Assembly: GCA_946478985.1 (NCBI GenBank)
Contig: CAMLDZ010000027.1
Span: 1-33,561, forward strand
Reading direction: 5' to 3'
DNA from: an uncultured Solimonas sp.
GTDB taxonomy: Bacteria; Pseudomonadota; Gammaproteobacteria; Nevskiales; Nevskiaceae
DNA length: 33,561 nucleotides
In this document: one piece after another, positions 18,195 to 27,479 of the stretch
How positions within the stretch are numbered: the stretch's first letter is position 1
Layout of the letters: each line of letters starts with the position of its first letter
Notes under the pieces: generated by a model
The model's input: the letters and a program-made list of their open reading frames with translations, nothing else
Databases searched by the model: none
What the model was told of the DNA's origin: nothing
Program-made: the position numbers and the translations under genes

Positions 18195-18821
18195 ATGACC
18201 CTGTTGCGCATCCTCGATCTCGTCGGCGTCGGCGTGTTTGCCGTATCCGGCACGCTGGCCGCCGGACGCCAGCGCTTCGACTTGCTCGGCGTCGCCATCA
18301 TCGCCACCGTCACCGCCATCGGCGGCGGCACCCTGCGCGATCTGCTGATGGACCGCCCGGTGTTCTGGTTCACCGACACCGCCTATCTGCTGGCGATCTT
18401 CGTCGCCATCGCGCTGACGATGCTCTACGTGCGCTTCCGCCATCCGCCGGAAAGGCAGCTGGAGATCGCCGACGCGCTGGGGCTGGCGCTGTTCGGCATG
18501 GCCGGCGCGCAGATCGCCGAGACGGCGCAGCTGCCGGCGCTGATCGTGATCTTCATCGCCACCGTCACGGCGACTTTCGGCGGCGTGCTGCGCGATGTCC
18601 TGTGCAACGAAGTGCCGATGATCCTGCAGCGCGGCAACATCTACGCCAGCGCGGTGATCGCCGGCGCCGGCATCTATCTGCTGCTGCAACATCTCGGCAT
18701 ACCGCGCGCCTACGCCTCGATCAGCGGCATGATCGTGGTGGCCGGCCTGCGGCTGGCGGCGATCTGGTGGCAGATCAGCCTGCCGGTATTCGACCTCGAC
18801 CGTCATCGGAACCGTCCATGA
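18195..18821 (+). CDS. TRIC-family (UPF0126) trimeric cation channel protein
   Basis: This 208-residue inner-membrane protein shows two repeats of three helices, each with the glycine-rich signature: [22 protein letters not shown] followed by [12 protein letters not shown], and [14 protein letters not shown] followed by [11 protein letters not shown]. This is the UPF0126 fold, shown in prokaryotes to be a trimeric potassium/cation channel related to eukaryotic TRIC. About seven membrane segments are seen. The physiological role in bacteria is poorly known. The ATG at 18195 has no ribosome binding site and a -10 hexamer just upstream, which suggests a leaderless message. Its TGA overlaps the mtgA ATG by 4 bp, so the two are translated together. 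Confidence 0.9.
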   Translation: MTLLRILDLVGVGVFAVSGTLAAGRQRFDLLGVAIIATVTAIGGGTLRDLLMDRPVFWFTDTAYLLAIFVAIALTMLYVRFRHPPERQLEIADALGLALFGMAGAQIAETAQLPALIVIFIATVTATFGGVLRDVLCNEVPMILQRGNIYASAVIAGAGIYLLLQHLGIPRAYASISGMIVVAGLRLAAIWWQISLPVFDLDRHRNRP

Positions 18822-19750
18822 GCCTGCGCCCCCAGAAGCGCCCGAACCAGCGTTTTAAGCAGCGCCGTTCCCCCTGGCCGCGGCGGCTGCTGTGGCTGCT
18901 GCTCGGCGGCCTGGCGGTGACTGTGCTGCCGGTGGCGCTGCTGCGCGTCGTACCGCCGCCGACCTCTGCCTTCATGCTGCAAAGCCCGGTCAAGCCGGTG
19001 AAGTACCAATGGGTCCCGCGCGCGAGGATTGCCGAGACGGCGCGCCGCGCGGTGGTGGCGTCGGAAGACCAGAAGTTCTGGGAACACGAGGGTTTCGACC
19101 TGGAAGCCATCGAGAAGGCGCGCGAGCACAACAAGCGCTCCAAGCGCCGCCGCGGCGCCTCGACGATCAGCCAGCAGACCGCCAAGAACCTGTTCCTGTG
19201 GCCGGGCGGCGGCTATTTCCGCAAGGGCGTCGAGGCCGGCTACACCGTGCTGATCGAAACGCTGTGGCCCAAGGAACGCATTCTTGAGGTCTACCTCAAC
19301 ATCGCCGAATTCGGACCCGGCATCTACGGCGTCGAAGCCGCTGCGCAAGCCTACTTCAAGAAACCAGCCGCCAAACTCAGCGCCAATGAGGCGGCCCGCC
19401 TGGCGGCGGTGCTGCCGAGCCCGCGGCACTGGAGCGTGACGCGGCCGGGAGGCTTCGTCAGCTCGCGGGTGTCGTGGATCATGGGGCAGATGGGCTACGG
19501 CGGCCGCCGCCCGGCGGACGAGCCAGAACCGGAAATTCCGGCCGATCTGCAACGGCTGATCGACGCCGAGGAGCAGGGTCGCAGCCGCGCCGCGGAAGCC
19601 CTGCCGCCCAGCGAATGGCCGGCCGAGCCGGACGCGGTGGAGCCGACCGGGCCAGCCGAGCCGCCGGAACCCGCGCTGTCGACCGAGCCGATGCCGGAAC
19701 CTGAGGCGCCCCCGCCAGCGGAGCCTGCAGCGTCAACAGGCCCCAGCTAA
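18818..19750 (+). CDS. mtgA: Monofunctional peptidoglycan glycosyltransferase with Pro/Glu-rich tail
   Basis: The 310-residue enzyme polymerises lipid II into glycan strands at the outer face of the inner membrane. A basic N-terminus ([11 protein letters not shown]) precedes one membrane anchor at about 23-45. The GT51 motifs follow in order: [17 protein letters not shown] with the catalytic Glu83, [20 protein letters not shown] near 111-130, [20 protein letters not shown] near 152-171, and [16 protein letters not shown]. The family usually ends shortly after this, at about 230-245 residues. Here some 75 more residues follow, rich in Pro, Glu and Ala and likely disordered in the periplasm. 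ATG at 18818 overlaps the stop of the channel gene. It ends in a 4-bp overlap with the convergent gene at 19747. Confidence 0.93.
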   Translation: MSLRPQKRPNQRFKQRRSPWPRRLLWLLLGGLAVTVLPVALLRVVPPPTSAFMLQSPVKPVKYQWVPRARIAETARRAVVASEDQKFWEHEGFDLEAIEKAREHNKRSKRRRGASTISQQTAKNLFLWPGGGYFRKGVEAGYTVLIETLWPKERILEVYLNIAEFGPGIYGVEAAAQAYFKKPAAKLSANEAARLAAVLPSPRHWSVTRPGGFVSSRVSWIMGQMGYGGRRPADEPEPEIPADLQRLIDAEEQGRSRAAEALPPSEWPAEPDAVEPTGPAEPPEPALSTEPMPEPEAPPPAEPAASTGPS

Positions 19751-20646
19751 GGCACCACGCGCAGCAGCGGCGCCGGCAGCCGCTCGCCGGCGATCAGCAG
19801 CTCCCGGTCACTGGCCCAGCCCAGCGCCTCGAAGATCGTGCGGCGGCTGACGCCCTGCCGCGGCAAACGACCGCTGGCCTGCGGCGGCCGCGCCAATACG
19901 GCATTCCAGTCCATGCCCGGCGGCCGCGCGAAGACCATCCAGTGCGTGTTGGTGAGAATCGCCAGCCGCCGGCCGTCCGGCGACAGGTCCATGGCCGTCG
20001 CCGCGCCGCGATAGCGCCGCTCGCCGATGGTCTCGACCGGGGCGCCGGCTTCCGGCCACCAGTCCGGCAACACCGCGACTTCCTGCGCCAGCTGCTGCTC
20101 CGGCCCGTCCAGATCCAGCGTGTAGAAGCGCGCCGGCGGCCGGCACTTTTCCAGCAGCAGGATCTTGCCGGCGGCGGCATCGACCGTCATGGCCTCCAGA
20201 TCGCGTGCGCCGCCGGGATAGCGGAAGTGCAGCGTCCGCGCGACCGGCACCGCGCCGTTCAGCGCTTCCGGCTCAGGCAACAGCAGAATGCTCACCTCTG
20301 ATCGGATCGCGAAGTTGTCGCCGGTATCGGCGATCGCCAGCCAAGGCTGGCCCTGATCGACAAACGCGGCGATGTCCTCCCAATCGAGAGTCTGCGCGCC
20401 CTGCAAATCGAGCCGCTGCAGCACGCGACCCTGCCCGTTCAGCGCGAAAAGGCGCGCGGGATTACCGCTGTCGTTATGGACCCAGAAGCGCTCCGGCAGG
20501 CGCCGCGAGGCCGCCAGCCCGGAGATTTCCGGAAGCTCAGGATCGCCGACCGTCATGACCGGACCGCCGGCCTGCGCCAAGCCAGTGAAAGCAGCGCAAA
20601 AAATGAGCGCGCCGCTCAGCCGGAGACGGTGGAGAGGTCTGCACAT
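19747..20646 (-). CDS. Secreted protein of unknown function, propeller-like
   Basis: The 299-residue protein has a likely signal peptide ([20 protein letters not shown] ending near ALAQA-like residues 22-26), so it should act in the periplasm or outside. Conserved-looking blocks are [41 protein letters not shown] and [20 protein letters not shown], then [19 protein letters not shown]. Repeated strand-turn patterns ([13 protein letters not shown]) suggest a beta-propeller of the kind seen in phytase-like or SMP-30-like proteins; I cannot name the family with certainty. No catalytic motif is recognised. It is convergent with mtgA, sharing 4 bp. A possible -10 (TATACG) lies just upstream on the minus strand in the AT-rich gap. 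Confidence 0.65.
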   Translation of the reverse strand: MCRPLHRLRLSGALIFCAAFTGLAQAGGPVMTVGDPELPEISGLAASRRLPERFWVHNDSGNPARLFALNGQGRVLQRLDLQGAQTLDWEDIAAFVDQGQPWLAIADTGDNFAIRSEVSILLLPEPEALNGAVPVARTLHFRYPGGARDLEAMTVDAAAGKILLLEKCRPPARFYTLDLDGPEQQLAQEVAVLPDWWPEAGAPVETIGERRYRGAATAMDLSPDGRRLAILTNTHWMVFARPPGMDWNAVLARPPQASGRLPRQGVSRRTIFEALGWASDRELLIAGERLPAPLLRVVP

Positions 20647-20979
20647 TTCACTTGAAGTACCACGTATAAGTTCATGCCATCACGCAAAAAACACGGTTTT
20701 GCCCACAAACTCTGTGGATATCTCTGTGCATGATATCTGTCGTATGGACTTAAGTAGCGGTAAGTGGGCTGTTTTCTGCCGTCGGAACACTTAGTGATCA
20801 ACGAGTTTTTATTTTTTATATCATTGCCTTGCGTATTTCTTACGGCGTTTTGACAGAAAAAAGTCGTAATCAGTACCTCTCAGGATGCCCTGCGCCGGCA
20901 CTGTGCATAAGATGTCGCAGTGCAGCGAAAAAAATCTGGCATTCCGACCGCGGATATGCATGTGCCCAGGAGAACCCGC
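20647..20979. other. AT-rich divergent intergenic region
   Basis: This 333-bp gap is clearly richer in A and T than the rest of the window (for example ATTTTTTATATC near 20811). It must hold the promoters of the secreted protein gene and of thiD. A perfect TTGACA stands at 20850-20855 on the plus strand, without a good -10 at 17 bases. GATATCT occurs twice near 20718-20738. A hairpin with arms GCACTG/CAGTGC is seen near 20898-20923. No gene, riboswitch or terminator was recognised. Confidence 0.5.
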
Positions 20980-21783
20980 TTGAGCCCCCCCGCCCGCCCT
21001 CTGGTGCTGTGCCTGTCCGGTCACGATCCGGGCGGCGGCGCCGGCATTCAGGCCGATATCGAGGCCATCGCCGCGCAGGACGCGCACGCGATGTGTGTAA
21101 TCACCGCACTGACCGTGCAGGACACCTGCAACGCACGGCGCGTGGAACCGATCGCGCCGGAGCTTTTTGCCGCGCAGATCGAACTGCTGATGGCCGACAG
21201 CCCGCTCGCCGCGATCAAGATCGGCCTGATCGGCTGCGTCGAGCAAATCCCGGTCATCGTCGACGCCATCGCGCGCGCGCGCGTGCCGGTGGTCTGCGAC
21301 CCGGTGCTGCGCGCCGGTGGCGGCTCCAATCTGAGCAGCGAGCCGTTGATGGAGGCGATGCGCCGCGACTTGCTGCCGCGAGTCGACGTCATCACTCCCA
21401 ACGCCGCCGAAGCGCGTCGCCTGGTGCCGGAAGCTGCCGATTTGCCGGCCGCCGCCGCGGCACTGCAGCGTGCCGGCACGCCGCACGTGCTGATCACCGG
21501 CGGCGACGAACCCACCACCGAGGCCATCAACCTCTGGCATCGCCCGGATGGCGCGCCGCAGGAATTCCGCTGGCCGCGCTGGCCGCAGGCCTTCCACGGC
21601 TCCGGCTGCACGCTGGCGGCGGCGCTGGCCGGCCGGCTGGCGCTTGGCGAGGACATGGGCACGGCGCTGGAAGCGGCGCAGCGCTACACGCACGGCGCGC
21701 TGGGCCGCGGCTTCGCTAGTGGCCGGGGGCGCTTGCTGCCGGAGCGGCTGCGCCGCCGCGCCGCCGCGCAGGGCCTGTCATGA
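20980..21783 (+). CDS. thiD: Hydroxymethylpyrimidine/phosphomethylpyrimidine kinase
   Basis: ThiD phosphorylates the pyrimidine precursor of thiamine twice. The 267-residue ribokinase-like protein has LCLSGHDPGGGAGIQADIE at the N-terminus, IKIGLIG, VVCDPVLRAGGGS, VITPNAAEARRLV, VLITGGDE, and the C-terminal phosphate-binding FHGSGCTLAAALAG. The start chosen is TTG at 20980, because AGGAG lies 7 bases before it and the kinase motif begins 12 residues later. The upstream ATG at 20956 has no ribosome binding site. The stop overlaps thiE by 4 bp (ATGA). No TPP riboswitch was found upstream. The transketolase at the left edge of the window depends on the cofactor made here. Confidence 0.93.
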   Translation: MSPPARPLVLCLSGHDPGGGAGIQADIEAIAAQDAHAMCVITALTVQDTCNARRVEPIAPELFAAQIELLMADSPLAAIKIGLIGCVEQIPVIVDAIARARVPVVCDPVLRAGGGSNLSSEPLMEAMRRDLLPRVDVITPNAAEARRLVPEAADLPAAAAALQRAGTPHVLITGGDEPTTEAINLWHRPDGAPQEFRWPRWPQAFHGSGCTLAAALAGRLALGEDMGTALEAAQRYTHGALGRGFASGRGRLLPERLRRRAAAQGLS

Positions 21784-22442
21784 ACGGCCTGCGCGGTCTT
21801 TACGCGCTGACGCCGGAAGCGCTGCTGCGTGATCCGGCGCGGCTGCCGGCAGCGCTGGACGCGGCGCTCCGCGGCGGCGCACGGCTGATCCAGTACCGCG
21901 ACAAATGGAGTGCGCCGGCCGAACGCGCGCCGCGCGCACGCGCCATCCTCGCGCGCTGCCACGCGGCCGGCGCCAAGCTGATCATCAACGACGACGCGGA
22001 GCTTGCGTCGGCGATCGGTGCCGACGGCGTGCATCTGGGCCAGAGCGACGGTTCGCTGGCCGCCGCGCGCGCGCGGCTTGGCCCGGCCGCGATCATCGGC
22101 GCCAGCTGCAACGATTCGCTGGAGCGTGCCCGTGCCGCCATCGCCGCCGGCGCCAGCTACGTCGCTTTCGGCCGCCTGTTTGCTTCCAACACCAAGCCCG
22201 ACGCGCCGCCGGCGCAGCTGGCAACGTTGACCGCGGCGCGGCGCGAGTTCGCGCCGCAGATCGCGATCTGCGCGATCGGTGGCATCACCCCGGCGCTGGC
22301 GCCGCAGGCCATCGCCGCCGGCGCCGATCTGGTTGCCGCGGTCGAAGGCGTGTTCGGCCCCGGCGCTGACGAAGCGCAGATCGGGGCGGCGGCACGCGCT
22401 TATGCCGCCGCTTTTCGCGAGAGCACCGGCGGCATCCCGTAA
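21780..22442 (+). CDS. thiE: Thiamine-phosphate synthase
   Basis: ThiE joins hydroxymethylpyrimidine pyrophosphate to the thiazole phosphate to make thiamine phosphate. The 220-residue TIM barrel shows RLIQYRDKW with QYRDK at 38-42, [56 protein letters not shown] (which binds pyrophosphate in the family), and [10 protein letters not shown] near the end. The length is normal. The ATG at 21780 overlaps the thiD stop, so the two are co-translated and act in succession. The thiazole branch genes (thiG, thiS) are not in the window. Confidence 0.95.
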   Translation: MNGLRGLYALTPEALLRDPARLPAALDAALRGGARLIQYRDKWSAPAERAPRARAILARCHAAGAKLIINDDAELASAIGADGVHLGQSDGSLAAARARLGPAAIIGASCNDSLERARAAIAAGASYVAFGRLFASNTKPDAPPAQLATLTAARREFAPQIAICAIGGITPALAPQAIAAGADLVAAVEGVFGPGADEAQIGAAARAYAAAFRESTGGIP

Positions 22443-22473
22443 AATCGCCGGCCCGGGCTCGCGGCGAGCCCGC
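22441..22473 (+). promoter_or_regulatory. Possible hemL promoter element and leader hairpin
   Basis: TAAAAT (22441-22446) overlaps the thiE stop and resembles a -10 element; no -35 is evident. A 7-bp stem, CGGGCTC / GAGCCCG (22455-22473), follows in the short leader. Confidence 0.3.
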
Positions 22474-22516
22474 CCTATCGCTGCCACGGCCCATGCGGGC
22501 ATCCAGGAGTGCGTTG

Positions 22517-23794
22517 ATGAGTCGCTCGGAAACGCTGTTCGCCAGAGCCCAGTTGAGCATTCCCGGCGGCGTCAACTCGCCGGTGCGCGCGTTCCGCGCG
22601 GTCGGCGGCACGCCGCGCTTCATCGGCTCGGCCGAGGGCGCGTACCTGACCGACGCCGACGGCCAGCGCTATATCGACTACGTCGGCAGCTGGGGGCCGA
22701 TGATTACCGGCCACCAGGACCCGGACGTGATCATGGCGATCCGCCGCCAGGCCGAGATCGGCGTGTCCTACGGGGCGCCGACCGAACTGGAAATCGAGAT
22801 GGCGGAACTGCTCTGTGCCCGCGTGCCGGGCATGGAGATGGTGCGCATGTGCAACAGCGGCACCGAGGCGACGATGAGCGCGCTGCGGCTGGCGCGCGGC
22901 AGCACCGGCCGCGACTACATCGTCAAGTTCGAGGGCTGCTATCACGGCCACGGCGACGCGCTGCTGGTCAAGGCCGGTTCGGGGCTTTTGACCTTCGGCG
23001 TGCCGACCTCGCCGGGCGTGCCGGCCGATCTGGCCAAGTACACGCTGACCGCGCAGTACAACGACATCGCCTCGGTCGAAGCCTTGTTCAAGGATCACGC
23101 GGGCGAGATCGCCGCGGTGATCATCGAGCCAGTCGCCGGCAACATGAACTGCGTGCCGCCGCGCGAGGGTTTCCATCAGGCCCTGCGCGCGCTGTGCACC
23201 CGCGAGGGTGCGCTGCTGGTGATCGACGAGGTGATGACCGGCTTTCGCGTCGGTCCGCGCGGCGCCTGCGGCCGCTACGGCATCGACGCTGACCTGATCG
23301 CGCTGGGCAAGATCATCGGCGGCGGCCTGCCGGTCGGCGCTTTCGGCGGCAAGCGCGCGGTGATGGAAAAGCTGGCGCCGCTGGGCCCGGTCTATCAGGC
23401 CGGCACCTTGTCGGGCAATCCGCTGGCGATGGCAGCAGGCCTGGCGATCCTGCGCAAGCTCGATGATGCGGCGATCTACACCAACCTGGAACGCACCACC
23501 GCCGAATTGCTGGCCGGCCTGCGCGAGCGCGCCGCCGCCGCCGGCGTGGCGTTCACCACGACGCAGGTCGGCAGCATGTTCGGCCTGTACTTCCAGGACG
23601 GCCCGATCGAGACCTACGCCGACGTCATGAAGAGCGACGCCGAGGCTTTCAAGCGCTTCTTCCACGCCATGCTGGCGCGCGGCGTCTATCTGGCGCCTTC
23701 GGCCTACGAGGCCGGCTTCGTGTCGAGCTGCCACGGCGAGGTCGAGATCGCGGCGACGCTGGACGCGGCTGCGGAGGCGTTCCGCGCGGCCTGA
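22517..23794 (+). CDS. hemL: Glutamate-1-semialdehyde 2,1-aminomutase
   Basis: HemL turns glutamate-1-semialdehyde into 5-aminolevulinate, the first committed tetrapyrrole precursor. The 425-residue PLP enzyme shows the N-terminal [30 protein letters not shown] near 111-127, [21 protein letters not shown] near 202-215, [12 protein letters not shown] near 233-244, and the PLP lysine K265 in [19 protein letters not shown], at the same number as in E. coli. AGGAG lies 7 bases before the ATG at 22517; the in-frame ATG at 22493 has no such site. The TGA overlaps the ATG of the next gene. The heme made from this product feeds the ctaB/ctaA branch coded at the right end of the window. Confidence 0.97.
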   Translation: MSRSETLFARAQLSIPGGVNSPVRAFRAVGGTPRFIGSAEGAYLTDADGQRYIDYVGSWGPMITGHQDPDVIMAIRRQAEIGVSYGAPTELEIEMAELLCARVPGMEMVRMCNSGTEATMSALRLARGSTGRDYIVKFEGCYHGHGDALLVKAGSGLLTFGVPTSPGVPADLAKYTLTAQYNDIASVEALFKDHAGEIAAVIIEPVAGNMNCVPPREGFHQALRALCTREGALLVIDEVMTGFRVGPRGACGRYGIDADLIALGKIIGGGLPVGAFGGKRAVMEKLAPLGPVYQAGTLSGNPLAMAAGLAILRKLDDAAIYTNLERTTAELLAGLRERAAAAGVAFTTTQVGSMFGLYFQDGPIETYADVMKSDAEAFKRFFHAMLARGVYLAPSAYEAGFVSSCHGEVEIAATLDAAAEAFRAA

Positions 23795-25749
23795 TGACAG
23801 AAGCGCTGCAGACGCTTCTGGGCTGGATCCAGGCGCACCCGCACGGTGCGCTGGGGCTCCTGTTGCTGATCGCCTTTGCCGACTCGCTGCTGATCATCGG
23901 CGCCTTCGTGCCGGCGGCGCTGCCCTTGTTCGCGGTCGGCGCGCTGGTGGCGCTCGGCGCACTCGATCTGTGGATGGCGATCGGCTTCGCCGCCGCCGGT
24001 GCGCTGGCCGGCGACGCCCTGAGCTTCTGGGCCGGCCATCGCTATCGCGAGCGCCTGTTCGCCACCGCGTTCTTCCGCAAGCATCCGGAGCTGCTCGGCA
24101 ACGCGCAGCGCTTCTTCGACCGCTACGGCGCGCTGAGCGTGCTGCTGGCGCGCTTCCTGGGGCCATTCCGCTCGATCACGCCGGCGCTGGCCGCGGCCTC
24201 CGGCATGCGGCCCTGGCTGTTCCTGCTCGCCGACCTGCCGGCCGCCGTCGGCTGGGCCGCCGCCTTCATCATGCCGGGCGTGGTGTTCGGTGCCTCACTG
24301 GGTCTGGCGGCGGAAGTCGCCGGCCGGCTGGCGACGCTGCTGATCGCGCTGGTCGCCGGCCTCTGGGCGGTGTTCTGGCTGACCAGCCTCGCAGTGGCCG
24401 CGGTGCGCCGCCGCGGCGGCGCCTGGCTGCACCGCCTGCTCGACTGGAGCCGGCGGCACCGGCGGCTGAGCCGCGTCGGCTTCGCGCTGATCGACGATGA
24501 GCTGCCGGAGACGCCGGCGCTGGCGGTGCTGGCGCTGCTGCTGCTGCTCGGCGCCGGTGCGTTGCTGTATCTGGTCGGCGGCACCGGCCTGCATCGTTAC
24601 CCCTCGGCGCTCGACGCCACCATCATCCAGACCCTGCAGGATCTGCATACGCCCTGGGGGCTGGCGCTGGCGCAGCGACTGCTGCAGCTCGGCAGCTGGC
24701 CGGTCTACGCGCCGCTGGCGGTCTTCGTGCTGGTGCTGCTGCTGATACTGCGCAAGCCGCGCGCGGCTGCGCACTGGGTGGCGGCGCTGGCCTTCGGCGC
24801 GGCGATCGCGCTGGGCCTGTACGCGATCCCGCTGCTGCCGGAACCGTTCCGCTATTTCGCCGAGCAGGTGCCCAGCGCAGCGCGCGGCCGCGATTTCGTG
24901 CTCGCCACCGTCACCTACAGCTTCCTGCCGATCCTGCTCGCCGCCAGCGGCGCTGCGCACCGGCGCACGCTGTTGTATGGGCTCAGCACGGCGCTGCTGC
25001 TGCTGGTGCTGTTCGCGCAGATTTACCTGGGCGTGCAGTGGCCGAGCATCGCCGTGCTGCTGCTGGTCTTCGGCCTGGGGTGGAGCACGCTGCTGGGCAT
25101 CGGCTACCGCTACCACCGCCCGGAGCGGCTGCCGGTGCGCGCCATGCTGCCGCTGCTGCTGCTGTGCCTGGCGCTGGCCGCCGGCCTGCGCTGGGCATCG
25201 ACCCAGCCGTCGACGCAGGCGGCGCTGCTGCCGCTGCGCGAGATCACGCTGCAGCAGTGGCAGAACCAGATCTACCGCGAGCTGCCGGCGCAACGCCAGG
25301 ACGTCGCCGGCCGGCCGCGACAGCCGTTCACGATCCAGTGGGCCGGCGATCTGGCCGAGATCGAGACCGCGCTGCGGCAGTCGGGCTGGCAGACGCCGGC
25401 GCCGCTGACACCGGGCCGCACGCTGCACTGGCTGTCGAGCGAATCGGCCGTCGACGAGCTGCCGGTGCTGCCGCAGGTGCATGCCGGCAACCATCCGGTG
25501 CTGTACCTGCGCCTGCCGCTCAGCGACACGCGGCAGTATCTGATCCGCCTGTGGCCTTCGCAGTACCGTCTCGCCGATGGCCGGCCGATCTGGATCGGCA
25601 ACATCGCCCTGCAGGAGGCGCGCAGCTTCCGCCGCCTGCTGCGCTATCCGGTGGCGATCGACAACGAGCCGGCGCTGGCGCCGCTGTTCGCGACCCTGCC
25701 CATCGCCCATCGCCGCAACCTCGGCGCGATCTGGCTGCTATGGCCCTAA
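23794..25749 (+). CDS. DedA/PAP2-like/LssY C-terminal fusion membrane protein
   Basis: This 651-residue inner-membrane protein joins three modules. Residues about 15-200 form a DedA/VTT domain with the conserved R120, G123 and R126 in LARFLGPFRSITP. Residues about 240-445 have the helix pattern of a PAP2 phosphatase, but the catalytic residues are gone: AQIYLGVQWPSI (408-419) replaces the usual SR-H-D pattern, TYSF (374-377) stands where PSGH would be, and no KX6RP is seen. Residues about 470-651 match the LssY C-terminal domain (LPVLPQVHAGNHPVLYLRLP). DedA proteins serve as lipid transporters, so a role in moving lipid carriers is plausible. The ATG overlaps the hemL stop (TGATG). Only 24 bases separate it from ftsY. 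LssY was first named in the Legionella lss secretion locus. Confidence 0.85.
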   Translation: MTEALQTLLGWIQAHPHGALGLLLLIAFADSLLIIGAFVPAALPLFAVGALVALGALDLWMAIGFAAAGALAGDALSFWAGHRYRERLFATAFFRKHPELLGNAQRFFDRYGALSVLLARFLGPFRSITPALAAASGMRPWLFLLADLPAAVGWAAAFIMPGVVFGASLGLAAEVAGRLATLLIALVAGLWAVFWLTSLAVAAVRRRGGAWLHRLLDWSRRHRRLSRVGFALIDDELPETPALAVLALLLLLGAGALLYLVGGTGLHRYPSALDATIIQTLQDLHTPWGLALAQRLLQLGSWPVYAPLAVFVLVLLLILRKPRAAAHWVAALAFGAAIALGLYAIPLLPEPFRYFAEQVPSAARGRDFVLATVTYSFLPILLAASGAAHRRTLLYGLSTALLLLVLFAQIYLGVQWPSIAVLLLVFGLGWSTLLGIGYRYHRPERLPVRAMLPLLLLCLALAAGLRWASTQPSTQAALLPLREITLQQWQNQIYRELPAQRQDVAGRPRQPFTIQWAGDLAEIETALRQSGWQTPAPLTPGRTLHWLSSESAVDELPVLPQVHAGNHPVLYLRLPLSDTRQYLIRLWPSQYRLADGRPIWIGNIALQEARSFRRLLRYPVAIDNEPALAPLFATLPIAHRRNLGAIWLLWP

Positions 25750-25773
25750 ACTTCGACTTTGCCCTGAATCCCC

Positions 25774-26697
25774 ATGGCTGAATCCGGACTGCTGTCCAAG
25801 CTGCGCGCCCGCCTCAACAAGGGCGACTCCTGGCTGACGCGTGATATCTCGACGCTGTTTGCCGCCGACAAACTGCGCGACGACGCGCTGGAGGAGCTGG
25901 AGACGCGACTGCTGCTGGCCGATGCCGGTGTCGATGCCACGCAGTGGCTGATCGAGCGCCTGCAGAACGAGGTCAATGCCGGCCGCATCAAGAACGAGGC
26001 GCAGCTGCGCGCCACGCTGAAGAAGGCGCTGGTCGAACTGCTGGCGCCGATCGCCAAGCCGCTGGTGATGCCGGCCTTCATCAAGCCGTACATCCTGTTC
26101 GTCGCCGGCGTCAACGGCGTCGGCAAGACCACCACCATCGGCAAGCTCGCCGCCTACTACAAGGCGCAGGGCCGCAAGGTGATGCTGGCGGCGGGTGACA
26201 CCTTCCGCGCCGCCGCCGTGCAGCAGCTGCAGACCTGGGCCGACCGCACCGGCGTGCCGATCCTGTCGCAGGGCGAAGGCGCCGATTCGGCGAGCGTGAT
26301 CTTCGACGCCGTGCAGTCGGCCAAGGCCCGCGACATCGACCTGGTGATCGCCGACACCGCCGGCCGGCTGCACACGCAGAGCCACCTGATGGACGAGCTG
26401 CGCAAGATCAAGCGCGTGGTGCAGAAGCACGACCCCTACGCGCCGCACGAAGTGCTGCTGGTGGTCGATGCCACCACCGGCGGCAATGCGCTGACACAGG
26501 CGATCCAGTTCCATGAGGCGATCGGCCTGACCGGCCTGGTCATCACCAAGTTGGATGGCACGGCCAAGGGCGGTATTCTGCTGGCCATCGCCCGGCGGAT
26601 GGCCTTGCCGGTGCGCTTCATCGGTTTGGGTGAAGGCGTCAACGATCTGCAGCCTTTCGACGCCGAAGCCTATGCGGACGCTTTGATCGGGGAATGA
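25774..26697 (+). CDS. ftsY: Signal recognition particle receptor FtsY
   Basis: FtsY docks SRP-ribosome complexes at the membrane for insertion of inner-membrane proteins. The 307-residue protein has the N domain helices (1-95) and the G domain: P-loop GVNGVGKTTTIGK from residue 112, GDTFRAAAVQQL at 141-152, DTAGR at 194-198, TKLDGTAKGG at 258-267, and GLGEGVNDLQPF near the end. It lacks the long acidic A domain of E. coli FtsY, which is common in other groups. The ATG at 25774 has no clear ribosome binding site; TAAACT about 20 bases upstream might be a -10 element. It is followed by ftsE after 71 bases, in the usual order. Confidence 0.97.
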   Translation: MAESGLLSKLRARLNKGDSWLTRDISTLFAADKLRDDALEELETRLLLADAGVDATQWLIERLQNEVNAGRIKNEAQLRATLKKALVELLAPIAKPLVMPAFIKPYILFVAGVNGVGKTTTIGKLAAYYKAQGRKVMLAAGDTFRAAAVQQLQTWADRTGVPILSQGEGADSASVIFDAVQSAKARDIDLVIADTAGRLHTQSHLMDELRKIKRVVQKHDPYAPHEVLLVVDATTGGNALTQAIQFHEAIGLTGLVITKLDGTAKGGILLAIARRMALPVRFIGLGEGVNDLQPFDAEAYADALIGE

Positions 26698-26768
26698 GCG
26701 CGTCGCCGTCGCCGCGCCAAAGGGGAATCTTGAGTGCGTTTCGACCGTCCGCCATCGGCAGGCGCTGA

Positions 26769-27479
26769 ATGAACGAAATCATTCGCTTCGACCGTCTCTG
26801 CTACCGCTATCCCGGCGGCGCCGACGTATTGACCGACGTCAGCTTCTCGCTGAGCCAGGGCGAGATGGTCTACGTCACCGGCCCCAGCGGCGCCGGCAAG
26901 AGCACGCTGCTGCGGCTGATCGCGGCGCTGTGCCGCGCCAACCGCGGCCAGCTGATGGTGATGGGCCAGAATCTGGCGACGATCAAGCCGCGGCAGATTC
27001 CGCGCTTTCGCCAGCACATCGGCCTGGTGTTCCAGAACTTCAACCTGCTCAATGACCGCACCGTGTTCGACAACGTCGCGCTGCCGCTGGTGATCCGCGG
27101 CTACGCGCATGCCGACATCGGCCGCCGCACGCGCGCCGCGCTCGACGCGCTGGGCCTGCTGAAGAAGGAAAAGGCGATGCCGCTGACGCTGTCCGGCGGC
27201 GAGCAGCAGCGCGTCGGCATCGCCCGCGCCATCGTCACCAAGCCGGCGCTGATCCTCGCCGACGAGCCGACCGGCAATCTCGACCCGGAGATGGCGCACG
27301 ACGTGATGAAGGGTTTCGAGCGCTTCAACGACGCCGGCGTGACGGTCATGATCGCCACGCATGCGATCGATCTGGTCGAAGCGATCCCGCACCGCATCAT
27401 CCACCTGGAACGCGGCCAGATCACCGACAAGCGGCCGATCGCCGCCTCGCGCGTCGGAGATGCCCATGGCAGTCGCTGA
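26769..27479 (+). CDS. ftsE: Cell division ATP-binding protein FtsE
   Basis: FtsE is the ATPase of the FtsEX complex, which activates cell-wall hydrolases through a periplasmic partner at the division site. The 236-residue protein has Walker A GPSGAGKST at 38-46, the Q-loop in GLVFQNFNLL, signature LSGGEQQRV at 141-149, Walker B LILADEPTGNLD at 161-172, and the H-loop in MIATHAIDL. A short C-terminal extension (RPIAASRVGDAHGSR) ends the protein. The stop overlaps ftsX by 14 bases. The order ftsY-ftsE-ftsX-rpoH is conserved in gammaproteobacteria. Confidence 0.97.
   Translation: MNEIIRFDRLCYRYPGGADVLTDVSFSLSQGEMVYVTGPSGAGKSTLLRLIAALCRANRGQLMVMGQNLATIKPRQIPRFRQHIGLVFQNFNLLNDRTVFDNVALPLVIRGYAHADIGRRTRAALDALGLLKKEKAMPLTLSGGEQQRVGIARAIVTKPALILADEPTGNLDPEMAHDVMKGFERFNDAGVTVMIATHAIDLVEAIPHRIIHLERGQITDKRPIAASRVGDAHGSR

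Noticed and set aside
20713..20721. DnaA box-like TGTGGATAT
   Set aside because: Only one imperfect copy, with no dnaA, dnaN, gidA or box cluster nearby, so no origin is supported.
20856..20979. TPP riboswitch before thiD
   Set aside because: Fragments such as ATCTGGCATT recall the class, but the CUGAGA and UGAACCUGA core segments are absent.
22475..25710. Long minus-strand frames opposite hemL and the DedA-LssY gene
   Set aside because: Products are Arg/Gln/Ala-rich without motifs; the plus-strand genes are clear and coupled by overlaps.
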